Shown: piece after piece, positions 47,258-60,307 of the stretch | Layout: every line of letters begins with the position of its first letter | How positions within the stretch are numbered: position 1 is the first letter of the stretch | Assembly (NCBI GenBank): GCA_025331125.1 | Contig: JAOALB010000133.1 | Span: 1-64,000, forward strand | Length of the DNA stretch: 64,000 nucleotides | From: Mycogone perniciosa | Taxonomy: Eukaryota; Ascomycota; Sordariomycetes; Hypocreales; Hypocreaceae | Direction: 5' to 3' | Notes under the pieces: generated by a model | Told to the model about the DNA's origin: nothing | The model's database searches: none | Seen by the model: the letters and a program-made list of their open reading frames with translations, nothing else | Program-made: the position numbers and the translations under genes

Positions 47258-50200
47258 TCACGCATCAATCATGCCATCGGCAATGGCAAGGCGCTGCTTT
47301 GCCGTCTTGGCCTTCTTGCCTGTCCCTTTTCCTCTACCTTTCTTCCCTTTCGTATCGCTTTCTGCAGGAGTGGCTGTGCCCGACGCGCCTGGCTTGCTTC
47401 CATCGTCAAAGTTACCCTCACCTAAACCGCTGTTAGCTTCTGGTGTGACATCGGTTAGTGATAGAGACTCACCCTCGTGATACATGTCGTCCAGGCTGGC
47501 GGGAGCATCTGCCCTCTTCCGCTTCCCAGCCTTTTTCTTCTGCTTCTCATACTCTCCCGACTCAAGCAACTCCCTTTCGCGCCGCTCAATCATTTCCGCC
47601 TGCTCATCATCGGCCAGCCACATAGCAATATCGCGGTTACGGTTCTCAGGAGCCCGACGTCCGGAGAAGTCGACACTAGCACCGCCACCCTGGATGACAA
47701 CGCGCTGAACTTCTTCCTTTTGCATGGCACGCTTTCGGATTCGCTCTTCGATCGTGCCGCGGGTGATGAGACGGTACACCGTGACTTGCTTGGTTTGACC
47801 AAGTCGATGGGCTCGGTCCATGGCCTGGGAGTCAATGGTCGGATTCCAGTCTGAGTCGTAGAAGATGACTGTGTCTGCTGTCGTAAGATTGATACCGAGA
47901 CCACCGGCACGTGTTGACAAAAGGAAGATGAAGATTTCTGGCCGAGTTTGGAAATCGTGCACAGTGTCACGTCGGTCCTCCAACTTGGTCGAACCATCCA
48001 ATCGACAGTATTTGTAGTTGCGATAGGTCAGGTATTCCTCCATCATGTCGATCATACGAGTCATCTGGAAGTAAAGTAGCACACGATGACCCTCATTCTT
48101 GAGTTTGAATAGTAATTCGTCAAGCTTAGCGAGCTTGCCACTGTCAGTAACAAAGCGGTGCATAGACGGGACCGCAATATTGGTGAATCGCTTCTTCTCG
48201 TGATCTGGCTTCGGAAGCAGCTTGTTCACGGGGTACAGCTCTGCCGGAACCTTCTTCTCAACCAGAGCTCGCTCTTCATGTAGCGTTGGACCATACAAGC
48301 TCTTACGGACGTGAACGTTGAACATCATGTTTTCGCGTTCAGTGACGGATCTAGGGCTGTTGCAAGAGACCTCGATGGGCGGAGCTGAAGCACGAGGACG
48401 GCCGGCCGGTTCAAGTCGGCCGAGTCCAGAATCCTGGTATACTACCCGCGAGATATTCATCAAGCTATTCAGGACGCCCTCTTTGGTAATCTCCGCGAGC
48501 GGCATACGATTTCGCCGAGCCTGGATCTTGAACAGACAGTGCGCTGGTGTAAAGCTCTCATCCTCAGGCTCGTCATATGCCACATTCATGACGCCAAGCC
48601 TATCGGGTTTGCGCAGCTCATCCACTGCGCGGTCGAAGAGGCCCTTGTGAGTTGCCTTGTACACCTCGCTGGGAGAAGTGTCGGCAAAACGAAGCCACGA
48701 AAACGCCTTGTTGCCATCAGTGTTGGCCTCAACGTGCTCGGGCGCCCAGATGTTCATCATATGATTTAAAGCCTTGTTGCGCCAACCAGCCTTGTCATTG
48801 TCCCTACCAGGCTTATCCAGTCGGCCACCTTCGGTCCAGACAAGTGATGGAAGATTGTAATCAATCAAGCTCCGTGTCGAATAACCCACAGCAACGGTGT
48901 TGCCCTCTCGCACAAATGAAGCAGTTTCGGCAAAGTATCCAAATGCAAATGGTGCGGTAACCTCAGCACGCTCAAACAAGTCAGGATGATTGCACACTTT
49001 TCTGAACTGCATGACCAAGTTCATCAAAGTGCCTGAATCTTGTTCATCACCCATTGTGGCCTTCTCGACGAGGTCCATGATGTTGATCTGGTTCCGTAAG
49101 TTGCCATAGTAGGCTCGCTGGCGGTAAGTGAGATCACAGAAGACGTCCATCTCAATCTTGTCACCAAGTTCCTTTTGCACATGCTTCTTCACACGACGCA
49201 ACATGAATGGCTTGAGGATCATGTGCAGACGCTTGAGCTGATCTTCGTTGAGCTTTGTGTTACTCTGTGCGTGAGACTCAATATCCTTGGAGAACCACTC
49301 GCTGAATTCATCGTGAGAGTCGAACAGCGAAGGCATGATGAAATGCAGAAGCGCCCAGAGTTCTTGCATGTTGTTCTGGATCGGCGTACCAGTGAGCAAC
49401 AGTCGGTTTCGGCAGTGGAAGCCGAGCAGACACTTCCAACGAGAACTCTGCGAGCTCTTGATGGCTTGCGCCTCGTCGAGGATCATGTACTGCCACCGCA
49501 TCTTCTGGAAGTAGGCTACATCAGAGACAACGAGCTGGTAAGAGGTAACACACACGTGGAACGGCGCATCTTTGCGGTAGGTTGTATGCTTCCGGTCCCA
49601 GAACTTTCGTAACACTTTTCGGTCGGCGGCGTTACCCCAGTACGGGAGGATCTTGAACTCTGGAACGAACTTGGCAATCTCCTGCTGCCAATTGTGCAAC
49701 GTCGAAGCCGGCGCCACAACCAAAAACGGACCCCAGATATCGTGCTTTTCGGCAAGATAGGCCATGACAGAGATGGACTGGACTGTTTTTCCGAGACCCA
49801 TTTCGTCGGCGAGGATGCCGTTAATGCCTTGCTCATAAAGATTAACAAGCCAATTGAGACCCTTGAGCTGGTACTCCTTGAGCTGGGTGTTGATGAGTTT
49901 GGGCTGCTCAATCTCAACATCACCAAGACCAGTAGGGTTCTGGAAGTTCATCTCGCCCTCATCGTCCATATCCAGACTTTGGTTGTTAAACTCGCGGGCC
50001 TTCTTCTGTGCCTCTGCGATGGCATTCTGCGCATTCGCCATAGCAGCCTGCTGAAGAACCGTCTCATCTTCGTTGTCAAAGTCCAGATTCTCAAAGTTCG
50101 TAACCTTGCCACTGAGCGGGCCAGTAGGTTCTTTTACTGAGAGCTTATTCTCTCGAATGTGGTTGGCATCCGGAGCAATATCAGGATTATCTGTGCTCCT

Positions 50201-53142
50201 CTCCACCTCATCCGTCTTGATCTTCTTACCGATAAAGTGTGAGTAAAGCTCAGTCTGGGAGATGAGGAAGTTGAGCTTCCTCTTCTGGCGAGCAGCTTCA
50301 CGATCAGCTTCCTCTTTCCGGGCATTCTCGATTTCCTGCTTCTCGGCCGCCTTGCGGAGATCGCGCTCCTCACGCTCATTCCGCTTCCAGAAGCCCATCA
50401 TGTCACGCATGACACGCTTCGCACGAGCCTGAAGATCTTTGGTGCCCTTGTTTGTTCGCAATTGCCAGCGCTTAGCTTCCTTGGATGCAAGGATGGCTGT
50501 CTTCTTCAGATTCGAGCTCTTGGTAGCATGTGAATCAACAGCCAGCTTGAAAGTCTTATTGACATCCTTCCGAGCCATGTCGCGCCAAATTTGGTCGTAG
50601 ATTTGGTTGTAACCCTTAGATATAAACTTCTTCTCGAGATCTGGAACTTCCTCGACCTTCTCCTTTTCCTTGTCTTTGTCCTTGTCCTTGGTGGATTCGG
50701 GCTTCTCCTTGCTCTTTTCTGTCTCGGCCTTGGCCTTGCCCTTGATCTTGATTCGGACTCTACCTTCTTCCTTGGGTGGAAGCTCCTCTCCGGCATCCAA
50801 GGCCGCTTGGGCAGCCTCGGCTGAATCCTTTTCGGCCTGCTTCTGCTCCTTGGATTTCTTCGGGCGTGTTCCAGCTCGTCCCTTGGCTTTGCTTTTAGGG
50901 GTGTCTGCATCCGAGGCGAGGAAACTAGACATGGTGCCACCTTCGAGGTTGAGCTCGATATTGCGAGCCGGGCCTTTGATGCCCTTCTGCAGAATAAGCT
51001 TGGTCTGCTGGGCCTTCTTGCTAGCACGCTCGGCGTCGCGTAGATGCTTCTGGCGCTCTGCCTCATCCTCAGCCGCTTCAGCTCTAGCGAGAGCGGCTTC
51101 CTTCTGCTCGATGGTGACCGCCATGGACTTCTCACGCCGTCGTTTGCGCTGCATATCCTTCTTGCGTTCCTTCTCGGCAAACAGCTCCTGCTCGCGGACC
51201 TCATGAAGCGCCTCATCGTAAAAGACGTCGTCATATCGTCGCTTGCCCAGCTCAGAGTGGTCTGCTAATCTCTTCCCTGTTGTCCTGACGTACTCGTCGC
51301 GTCGAACAAGGTTCCGCTCGTCATCCTGGTCTGCCATGACACGTCGGCGTTTGCGGGCGCGTTCCTTGTATTGCTGCTCGTCAAATTCCGTGGGATCCAA
51401 GTTGGACACGTCATTTTCAATCTGGATCTCGGAGTTTTGAATCTTCCTCTCCATTTCACTCGACCATGTCTTTTGCTTGGGCTGGCCATTTGCCTGTCGC
51501 TTCGACGATGCACGGGGGGTAGGGGATTCTTTCTTGACGGAAGACCGGCGAGCTTTCTTTGACATCTCGGCGTCTCTGATGTCCGAGGCGCGACCCTTGG
51601 TGGTAGACTTCCGGGCAGCCTTCTTCTTGGCGGCAGTCTCGGCCTTCTTCGTAGCGACAGGCTCAGGCTCGGTGTCTATCTCCTTTTCCATTTCAGTGTC
51701 GCCATCATGGTCAGGCTCTCGCTCTCTAACTTCAGAGACGCGAGGTGCTGGTGTAGGCTCTACTTTCAGTACGGGTTCTGATTCCGGTTCTGGCTCTGGT
51801 TCCGGTTCGGGCTCGGGCTCTGGCTCTGGGTCTCGCTCAGGTTCTGGCTCGGGTTCTGGAGCCTTGGGCTTCGGTGCAGGCTCTGAATTGGAGAGGATGT
51901 TGGAGAAGGACATGGGATCAGCGGCACGGCTGGAGATCTGATTATCTAGGGTTAGCATTGCATCACAAGGGATCATCCCTTGGGATGGACTCACTGTTGA
52001 CGCGGCAACGGATTTCGGCGGTGATGGAGCAGCGAGGTCTGTCTTCATAATGGGCGGCAGGGCGGAAGAGCCGTTTGTAGCAGAATGCGATGTGGCGGGC
52101 GCATGCCTGGGGATTGGTGAAGTCATGTGAGAGTGTCGACTAGGAGGACTGTGGGAGCCAGTTGGAAGATTTGGGTGCGAATGCGAGAGCGGACTGGGCG
52201 GTCGGTTGAATGATGACGCCCTCGCTCTGGGTGATGAGTAATTGCCGTTGTAATACGATGATGGATGCTGTTGGTCAACGGGCTGGGAGTATTGATACGG
52301 CTCGCGAGATGAACGCTGCGTGCAGAAAATGCGAGGTCAGAAACGCGTTTAAATCAGGGAGAGTTTGGCATTCATTGCACAGGTTGGGTTAGGTGAATGG
52401 GGAAAATTTTTCGGGCTGCGACATCGCGTGGTTTGTCCTGTGCGAAGGAAGTTTCATGGGACAAAGCAATGCATCTAAAACACGATGTGCGGGTGAAAGT
52501 CAAAAGGGGGTAGTGGGTTGGTTTGGTTTGGTGTGGTGTGGTTTGGTTTGGTAGATTGAGGTGCTTGCTTACCTTTGGCGTAGCCACTTGGGGCGCGTTG
52601 TGCCACGAGTCGGAGATGCGGCGCTCCTTGGTCGTGTCGGTAATAGAGTCGTAGAAACTGCCGCCACTCGCCGCAAGCTTGTCGCGCGAGCGATGCGAAT
52701 CTACGGACGATGACGATGCAGACGGCGGAGGATAATATGCCGTCGGCGGGTGCAGAGGTGACGCGGCGAGCGGTCCCTGCTGGTGATGGCTCGCGGCGGA
52801 CGATGACGACGGAGCGAGAGCAGTCGGAGGCGGCAGCGGGTGCGCAGGGCCGCCAGGTGTCGCCGGAGTGCTCGTCGAGGTCATAAACGGACTGCGACTG
52901 TGACTGTGCAGCTGCGGCGCACGAGGCGGCGATTGATGCGTCGGATTGCCGTTGCTGCTGGGCGATGCGTAGGGCGGAGCATGGAACTCGGCGTGTGCGT
53001 GCGTGGGCGAGCGCAGACTAAAGGCAGAGTGCCGATGCGAGGTCGAAGGGTTCATCACGTCGCGCCGATGGTGTCGATCGCGGTCTCGCTCGTCATCGTC
53101 GCCGTGCCGCTGCAGAACCGTGGACCGAAAATTCGAGTCCAT
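47258..53142 (-). CDS. INO80: Chromatin-remodelling ATPase INO80
   Basis: Exons are 52573-53142, 51995-52315, 47473-51937 and 47258-47421, giving about 1839 residues. The 257-bp intron 1 is unusually long for this window. The 57- and 51-bp introns have no in-frame stop but carry good signals. After a long Ser/Pro/His-rich disordered N-terminus and an acidic Glu-Pro repeat comes the DBINO/HSA region (KKFISKGYNQIYDQIWRDMA onward), which binds actin and Arp subunits. The Snf2 ATPase has Walker A in ILADEMGLGKT, DEAQ, and LLTGTPIQNN. A large insertion separates the two lobes, and the helicase C lobe has YFQMTRMIDMMEEYL, RLDGSTKLEDRRD and DRAHRLGQTKQV. It slides nucleosomes and exchanges H2A.Z in transcription and DNA repair. 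The basic C-terminus is normal for the family. Confidence 0.95.
51772..51862 (-). repeat. Glu-Pro dipeptide-coding tandem repeat inside INO80
   Basis: Degenerate GGTTCTGGCTCTG-type units on the plus strand encode alternating Pro-Glu on the minus strand for about 30 residues. It is a low-complexity acidic linker upstream of the DBINO region and likely to vary in length between strains. Confidence 0.75.
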
Positions 53143-55460
53143 GATGTCTGTCGACAGCCCGGGGTAGTTAGATGGACAGAGGAGTGTATTAGGCTGGTCT
53201 ACAAGAGACACGGACCCATGTGAGTGAGTTGTGCTATCAAGATCAAGCTCAAGATCAAGATCAAGATCAAGGCTCGGGATGCGGCGATGGCACGGCGATG
53301 CAGCGGGATGGATGAATGGATGGATCGATGGATCGAGGAGAAGATGGACGAGGCCTTGGGGTTGTTGACAAGGGGATTGGATTGATTGCGCGTGTTGGGG
53401 TGGTGGTCAGAGGCCAGTCCGTCCTGTCAGCAGGAAAAGCCTCGCCGAAGGATGACGATTGACCCCAAAGGTTCGTCGACGTTCCGTTCCCGATGCGGAT
53501 GCGGCCGTGTGCAAATGGGAGGCCGCGATACGATGCAGCAGCAGAATCAAAATTAGAATTAGAGGGCGATGCGATGTGATTGATGGTTGGGATTATTACG
53601 AGATGGACACGGACGAGAAGAAGAAAATGAGCGACAGTGACGGTGACAGTGACAGAGAAAGAGAAAGAGACAGCAGACAGCGAAGATGCAGGCGGAGACG
53701 CAGCGGCCTGCACAAGCGAGTCCAGTGGTGATGGTGGACTGATGCGTTGGCTTAAAGGAGTCTGGAGCCGGTCTGTCCGCGACCCTCTCCCAAAGCCGCC
53801 CAGTCTGGAGATCCCGATCTATGGAGTACCTATCGTACTACATAATACTACATACTATCTAGTTGTACTACTACTTCATCTTGGGAGGGAAACCGGGCAG
53901 CGCCACAGCATGCCACCACCACCAACAACAGCATCACCCACCTCACGATGCGCGATACCTGCACAGCTCAACAGTTGCCTCTCTTCTCCACCAAAGCACA
54001 TACGACCAATTCATCCCCTCCCCCATCCCGTTCATCTTCTTCTACCCAGGCGGCCCCAATTTGCACGACATCGTGAGCCGCACAACCACCCAATCACCAC
54101 GCACTAATGATTCGGCCCCCCAGAAATGTCCAGAACCACAACCAGAACCAGAACCACCGGGACCAGCCTGGCAGAAAAACAGCGCGCCATCACGCCCGCA
54201 CTATCCGCGGCAAAGGTTGGTCTCCTGCATCAGGGGCGCAACGGGCTGCTTTCCGAGCCGTGTGCAGCAACAGCGTTATTAATATACTCCGTACCCAAAA
54301 AAGTACGTATCTTTCGGGTCTCATCAGGCTGAATACTCTCGGGCTGACGATGCAACCACCATCCTCCGTACGGAGTGCTCGTAGATACGTAGAAAGAGTC
54401 ATATTGCTCCGTAGCAGTATTACCATATCTATGTACAATATTACGGGTGAGTGCTGAACAGGTTCGGTAGTATTATTACAAACTTGTCACTTTACGACGC
54501 CAAGTTCCGCCCATGGCTGCCCCATAGCCAAGGTTGTGGCGTATCGACCTGCGGCATCACGGTCGCACTCAGACCAGCGCTCTGGACCAGTGAAGTGATT
54601 GCTGCCCCCAGCATGTTTGCCTCCAGAAGCCTCCTCCTCTAAAAGCCTAACCGTCCTCCCCATCCTCCTACCTTTCAGTGGCTAATTATTTTGGTGTCTT
54701 TCCTGTCTGCTGGCTGTGGATTTCTGACACGTGCCTGTCTTGTGGGTGGTGGTGTGGTGTTCGACGAATCGGGTTTAGTACCGCTGTCGCTATTGAATCA
54801 ATATGTGCACAAGATGGACCTGTCAGAATGAAAAGAGGCATTTTCAAGCATAAGCAATCAATGAGGGTGAGATGATCAGGCAGCCAAAAAAAAAAAAACT
54901 TATATGACGGCTTTCCACAGAAGATGAAAGCCTAATGCACCTTATTATACGGAGTACTCTACAAAAAATCAATTTATTCATATTTAATTATCCCCCTTTA
55001 AAAAAGTCCGCAAGGTATTGATTGACTCAAAATCATGAAGCGTGGATAAGGAACATGTCTTGGTAGCCCTACCAGGCTGTCAAAACATGTCGATGTCCGG
55101 CTAGATTAGGTACTGGTACCCGGTTAGTGGTTCATTGTTGCATTCCGGCTTAGATCAGCCAAAGCTTATGAGGTATGTGTCATGTCGCACAATGAACAGC
55201 CAGCTTCCGTCATTCGAATGTACCAAAGTCAAATAAATACTACCAGTCTATCCCGTAAAAAGAAAAACATCGGTCATGATGCATGCATCCCGCTTCTCTA
55301 GGGTATCGCGGCCTTGCTCATGCGTTTTCTGCGCGGTCTTCGTCATGGCCATCTTCCCTGATGGCTTTGCCGCGCGCCAAACCTATCCCATGTAGCCGCC
55401 GTCCAATTCCCTGTTCATTCATCATCCGTTCTATAAATGTCCCAATCGTTGCATTTTTGC

Positions 55461-55492
<32 letters not shown>

Positions 55493-55518
55493 ATACCAAT
55501 ACCTTCGTTTGCATCGGA
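53143..55518. other. Long intergenic region, no gene recognised
   Basis: It contains the INO80 promoter and leader, including an AAGATC tandem near 53238-53270, and the Arb1 3' flank. Several TACGGAGTA-type motifs lie near 54288, 54368 and 54950, and a 12-base A run near 54887-54898. Frames of up to 156 codons are repetitive and unlike protein. Confidence 0.45.
55460..55489. repeat. CT dinucleotide microsatellite
   Basis: About 15 CT units lie just beyond the stop codon of Arb1, probably within its 3' untranslated region. Confidence 0.9.
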
Positions 55519-57507
55519 TTAGACGGCACCGGCCGAGATCATCTTCTTGCGCAGGTAGTTCTTGTACTCGCCAATGGTGCCATCCCATGCCCGGATGGTC
55601 TGGTTCTCGCACACAAGAATCTGCTTCGCAATCTTGTCCAGCAATCTGCAGCAAGATTAGTCTCTGTAATTTCATCTTTTTTCAAGCATCTAAATCAATC
55701 TCAAAAGCTTACCTGAAGTCGTGGGACACGACAATAACACCACCGCTAAAGGCGTTGATGGCATCCGCCAGACTGTCAATGGTGGGAATATCCAGACCGT
55801 TGGTAGGCTCGTCCAGCAGCAACATGTTGGGGCCGTCAATGGCCAGCAGAGCGAAGACGATACGGCTCTTCTGACCCTCGGACAGGGTGCCCATCAACGC
55901 AGTCTGGGAATCACCACTCAATCCGTAGCGGCCAAGCTGCTGGCGCCAGAACTGGTAGTCCTGAGACTTCTCCTTGTACTTGTCTCGGACAAAGTCAAGG
56001 GCTGACTTGGTCAAGTCGAGCTGCTCAGCGCTGTGCTGCGAGTACAGGCCGAGCTTCAAGTGAGTGTGGCGAGTGACAGATCCACCAGTAGGCGAGAGCT
56101 TACCAGTCATCAATCGCAAGAGCGTCGACTTGCCAACACCGTTGGGTCCCACAAGGGCAGTTCGGGAGTCCATGTCGAAGCCGAGATCCAAGTTTCGGTA
56201 CAGGTCGTCCTCGGGGTTGCCAGAGTAGGAGAAGGTCACGTTGTCGAAAGATAGCACAGGGGGAGGGAGCTTCTCAACATCGGCGAAACGGAAAGTGAAG
56301 ACCTTGTCAGGGACAACGGCCTGGATGAAGCCATCGGCCTCCATCTTGTCCAGAATCTTCTGTCTGGACTTGGCCTGACGGACCAGGTTGGCATAAGTAC
56401 CAGCGCTGGCAATGAACTTCTTGATGTGGGCGATTTCTTCCTGCTGCTTGTGGTAGGCCTTCATCTGGTTCGTCTCGTTTTCCTCGCGGGTCTTGTGGTA
56501 AGAGTCGTAGTCACCACCGTAGTAAAGCAGCTGCTTCATTCGCATGTCGATCATGTTTGTGCACACACCGTTCAAGAAGTCCATAGAGTGGGAAACCAAG
56601 ACAAGGGTTCGGTCCCACTTCTTGAGGTACTCCTCCAACCACACACAGGCCTCGAGATCCAAATGGGCAGTGGGGTCGTCGAGGAGCAGCAGCGAGGGCT
56701 TGACGAAGAGAGCCTTGGCCAGAGCGACTCGCATTCTCCAACCACCGGACATGTCCTTGGTCTTCTTGTGGATCGTCTTCTTGTTGAAGCCGAGACCTGT
56801 AAGGATCATGGAGGCACGGGTAGAGAACGTGGAGGGATCCATCTTGTCCATGTGCTACCGAATTGTTAGTGTCATGCTATTGGCAATAGAGGATGAGATG
56901 ACACCGGACTTACATCGTAGAGGTCGAGGAGAACGGGGCTTTCAGGACCATCCTCCTCGAGCATCTTCTCAGCCAGCTTGTCAAGACGCTCCATTTCAAG
57001 CTCAGCCTCCCTGACGACCCACTCCAAAGCACCAAGGTCGCTGGGGGGAGCACCCTCGTTCAGCAAGTAGATGTCGACGTGGGTGGGGATAGGATACTCG
57101 CGGGCGGCAATGGCTTTGAGCAGGGTACTCTTGCCACAGCCGTTCTCGCCCAGCAGACCGTACCGGCGACCGAACGACAGCTCCATGGTGGAATCGGTGA
57201 TGAGGACTCGGCCGTGGAACACAAGGGAGGTGCTGGTGATCTTGACGTCCTTGCTCTGCTGGGTGGAGGCCAACACACCGGTGGTGACTCGGTCAGAGAT
57301 GCCGTGCTTGTCCATCTGGTCGGCCAGACGCTTCACCTCGTCCAGCTTATCGTCGGACGTGGCGGGGCCCTCATTGTCCTGGACGGGATTTCCGTTGACA
57401 TCGAGTTCGGGCTCCTGATTCTTCTTGCCAGCCTTGCCGCTCTTCTTGTCGAGCTTGCCCTCGGCGGCCTTCTTAGCAAGTCTCTTCTCCTTGGACGCAG
57501 AAGGCAT
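55519..57507 (-). CDS. ARB1: ABC-F ATPase Arb1 (ribosome biogenesis)
   Basis: Exons are 56914-57507, 55713-56854 and 55519-55645 (introns 59 and 67 bp), giving 620 residues, close to yeast Arb1. A basic Lys-rich N-terminus precedes two ABC cassettes without membrane segments. Cassette 1 has Walker A GENGCGKS, signature MSGGWRMR and Walker B LLLLDDPTAHLD. Cassette 2 has GPNGVGKS, LSEGQKSR and LLLLDEPTNGLD. The Asp in place of the usual catalytic Glu in cassette 1 is a family feature of Arb1/ABCF2, not a defect. The linker between cassettes is the long helical ABC-F arm (around MKAYHKQQEEIAHIKKFIAS). It works in 40S and 60S ribosome assembly and shuttles between nucleus and cytoplasm. The last exon restores the conserved end KNYLRKKMI. 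Confidence 0.96.
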
Positions 57508-58289
57508 TGTGGCGGTCTAGAGAGGGTAACACTAGAAAAGACAAGGGGCCTTTGTTAATGGAAGAGGGGGGAAGAGAAAAAGAGAAGGAAAAGGACAAAC
57601 GCCGGTTCCAGACGTATAATATTCAACGGCCCACGGAATATGACCAAAATCCGGACAAAGGCTGGAATATGGAACTCGACCAGACAGTTCGGTTCGGTTT
57701 GGCGACCCTTTGCCTTTGAAATTATCGATGTGAGCGGGGTGATTTTTTCTGGTGGGGCGTGGGGCTAGTCTCAAAATTTTGGTTTGTCGATAAGGACTCA
57801 GGAGAGACAGTCAAGTCAGGCATCAAATGGCAGCTAAGGCATTAACAAGAGAGCCCCTGCGTCTGACCTGACTCTGACTCTGACTCTCTGTGGCATGAGA
57901 GTTCTTTGATGCATTGAACTCTTTTGTGCTGCTAATGCCAGACGAAATTGTGTTTGGATGATTTTTATGCGATTTCTTCAATAAAGTTTGGGATATTTTG
58001 CATGCTTTTTGCTGCTCGCCTTGTATATCTGATTTGCCCACGTCAACGCCCAAATATGGAAAAAAGGAAAAAAATTCAAACGCCTGACGTCACTTTTCGC
58101 CTCTGCTGGTCGGTCATGGCCGATCACCATTTAAAATGCCCACCGCCTACCCTATACCGATTTTTCAACCCCATTTTTTCATAAGCCATTTCCTCCTTGC
58201 CAGGACTTCGTGCATGAAGGTGTATTAGAAATAACCTCTCCCATTCTGTTTCATATCCTACAGAGTTCCTATTGAAACCGACCCAAAAT
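57508..58289. other. Arb1 promoter region
   Basis: No gene is seen. It is the upstream flank of Arb1 and 3' flank of the small hypothetical gene at 58290. Confidence 0.5.
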
Positions 58290-58547
58290 TCACCCTTTTA
58301 TACCCCCCCTTGGACCCGTAATTCTGGTCTCTATCATATCTGCCGGAACCAACTGCGGCTGTGCTTCGCCATATCGCCGACGCTCAAGCTCCTCTTCGTC
58401 GGGTGTATGCTCTGGCGGTTGATTTGATGCTTCTCGAGAAACCTCATTCATTTCATCTTTGCGCTCTGGTGATGGTGGACTTTTCATCCATGTTGACGTC
58501 GGTTGCCGTACGGGCCGGATAGACGACTTATCCTCAGATGCTGCCAT
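58290..58547 (-). CDS. Small hydrophilic hypothetical protein
   Basis: An 85-residue frame starts at an ATG in a strong context (CAGCCATGGC). The open frame extends further upstream to 58673 but without a better ATG. The protein is hydrophilic and charged, with RPVRQPTSTWMKSPPSPERK in the first third and DEEELERRRYGEAQPQLVPA near the end. It ends in a Gly-rich basic tail (GPRGGIKG). There is no membrane segment or signal peptide. I do not recognise the family. The good start context and even composition favour a real gene, but chance cannot be excluded. Confidence 0.45.
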   Translation of the reverse strand: MAASEDKSSIRPVRQPTSTWMKSPPSPERKDEMNEVSREASNQPPEHTPDEEELERRRYGEAQPQLVPADMIETRITGPRGGIKG

Positions 58548-59145
58548 GGCTGGGTATTCACAGCAGTATTTGGTGACGTGATCAGCCTCGTCTCCTCGAT
58601 CGTGACTCTCCCGAAACCAAGAGACGCAATTATGCGCAAGTAGTAATATCCGACGAAGACACCTGTTTCTCAAACCAGTCAGAAATCATATGCATCATCC
58701 GCTGCGAAAAAGAAAGCGCGTCATGATGTTGTATCCTCACGGGATGCTTGCCATGATCAAGAAGAGGAGGACATCCGTCACAAACGTGCCCACAAGCATA
58801 TAATATAGATAGGATTCAAGCCGCTAGGGTGAATATTCCTAACAAAAGCAAAAGTGGTCTACGAGCGAAAACCCCATGTCTCAATAGTAGATGATTATAC
58901 CTGCCAGAATGCTGATGCCTAGACTTAACGGGCCGACTTACTACCAATGAAGCCCCCCCTAGGCAGCAGGTTGACTGTTATGTACGCACCAATGACGCCG
59001 CAACGCCCGCATCATTTCTTTACAATTGCCACTGCGATGTTGAGTTGACAAATCAATTTATGTTGGCGTTGGCATTGGGTTTGCACCTTGGGCAATGAAT
59101 GCTATGTACCTAAGCAGTGCCAAGTACATACGCCTGACACTCCTC
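58548..59145. other. Intergenic region, no gene recognised
   Basis: This is the flank between two small minus-strand genes. Nothing else is seen. Confidence 0.45.
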
Positions 59146-59667
59146 TCATGAAGATGTCTCCCGATCCAGAGCCTCGTATCCCGTCTCGGTGGCCAAACCA
59201 CTCTGCCTCGCACCAGTTCCCGCTCGCGCATTCAAAGCCTGTTGGAACTGTCTCTCAGCCAGTCTGCTCGGATCGCCCTCACTTCCAGGCTCCGACTGCA
59301 ACGCCTTCATTAGTCCGTCCTGCGTCCACATGTCATCCATGCCTTCTTTTAAGTTCTTGCTACGTTCCGCTTCGGCCTTGGATGCTCCGTGTAAAAGTCC
59401 CGGGTCACTGCGAGATCTACTGAGATCAGATCCCGAGTGGTGGATCTCAGGTCGCACGTTGCGGTTGCTGGCGAACTCGCCACCTTCTCTGTAGGACTCA
59501 GCGGCAAGCGACTCCGAAAGGACAGGACCGGCCCCTTCGCGCATGACGGGAGCACGTTGGCCTGGATTGACCTTGTTTTTGTTAATATCTCATGGTTGGA
59601 CGGGATATGAGGAGAGGCTTACCTTGGTTCCGGCACTAGGGGCCTTGCGGTCCTGAACAGTAGACAT
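59146..59667 (-). CDS. Small hypothetical protein, two exons
   Basis: Exon 1 is 59623-59667 (MSTVQDRKAPSAGTK) and exon 2 is 59146-59571, giving 156 residues. The 51-bp intron has GTAAGC, a weak branch and an ACAAG acceptor; the frame is maintained. The protein is hydrophilic with a central Ser/Arg stretch (HSGSDLSRSRSDPGLLHGAS). A charged helical part follows (SKAEAERSKNLKEGMDDMW), then QDGLMKALQSEPG and ERQFQQALNARAG. No signal peptide or known domain is visible. The clean splice signals and helical segments make a real conserved gene likely; function is unknown. Confidence 0.65.
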
Positions 59668-60307
59668 TATTGTTCCCTTGTAGATATCTTGTCCGTCTTG
59701 CAGAGTGAGGAATAATGGGAGATTCCCTTGAATGGAGCCGTGATGGTTTTGTGTAAAAAAAAACAAAAAACAAATGAGCCCGGCAATTTGCGAGATTGAT
59801 GGACTCTCGTCAATCTAACATCACGATGACGACGTGATATATGGATATCATATCAATGTCAACTCATTGGCAAGCTGGACAGCAATAGTCCTCGCTTTGG
59901 GATTTCTTGGATGACGTATGATAGAAAATCTGCCAATGATCAGGATCTCGATGTCGTCGTACGAATAGGCTTATCGCACTCACCACGTCTCATCAACTCG
60001 TAGTCAAGAAAGCACGCACTTCAAGATTGCATCATCTTGTAAACTTTCACATAGCTCTCCCTTGTCCGCCCGAGTTGACAGCTTAAATCGTGCAACTGTC
60101 GTCAGACATCTTTTCCATAGTCATACCCCTTAGAATATACAGATCACCGACATGAATTCATCATTGCGTCCGCCATTGCCATTCAAAAACGCGCCCGCCA
60201 ACCGAATGTGATTTTTCAACCAAACTCCCACAAAAGACATATGCCACGTAACCGAACCTCACCGCGTCCAATACACGAGGGGCTTGCCTCGTCAGATTCA
60301 AACTACC
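59668..60307. other. Intergenic region, no gene recognised
   Basis: This is the upstream flank of the gene at 59146 and the 3' flank of the kinesin gene. Nothing else is seen. Confidence 0.5.

Noticed and set aside
50506..51234. 242-codon minus frame within INO80
   Set aside because: It is an alternative frame of the INO80 Lys/Glu-rich region and reads as Arg/Ser-rich nonsense.
53637..54457. Plus-strand frames of 139-156 codons
   Set aside because: Repetitive composition, mutual overlap in several frames and no splice-supported structure.
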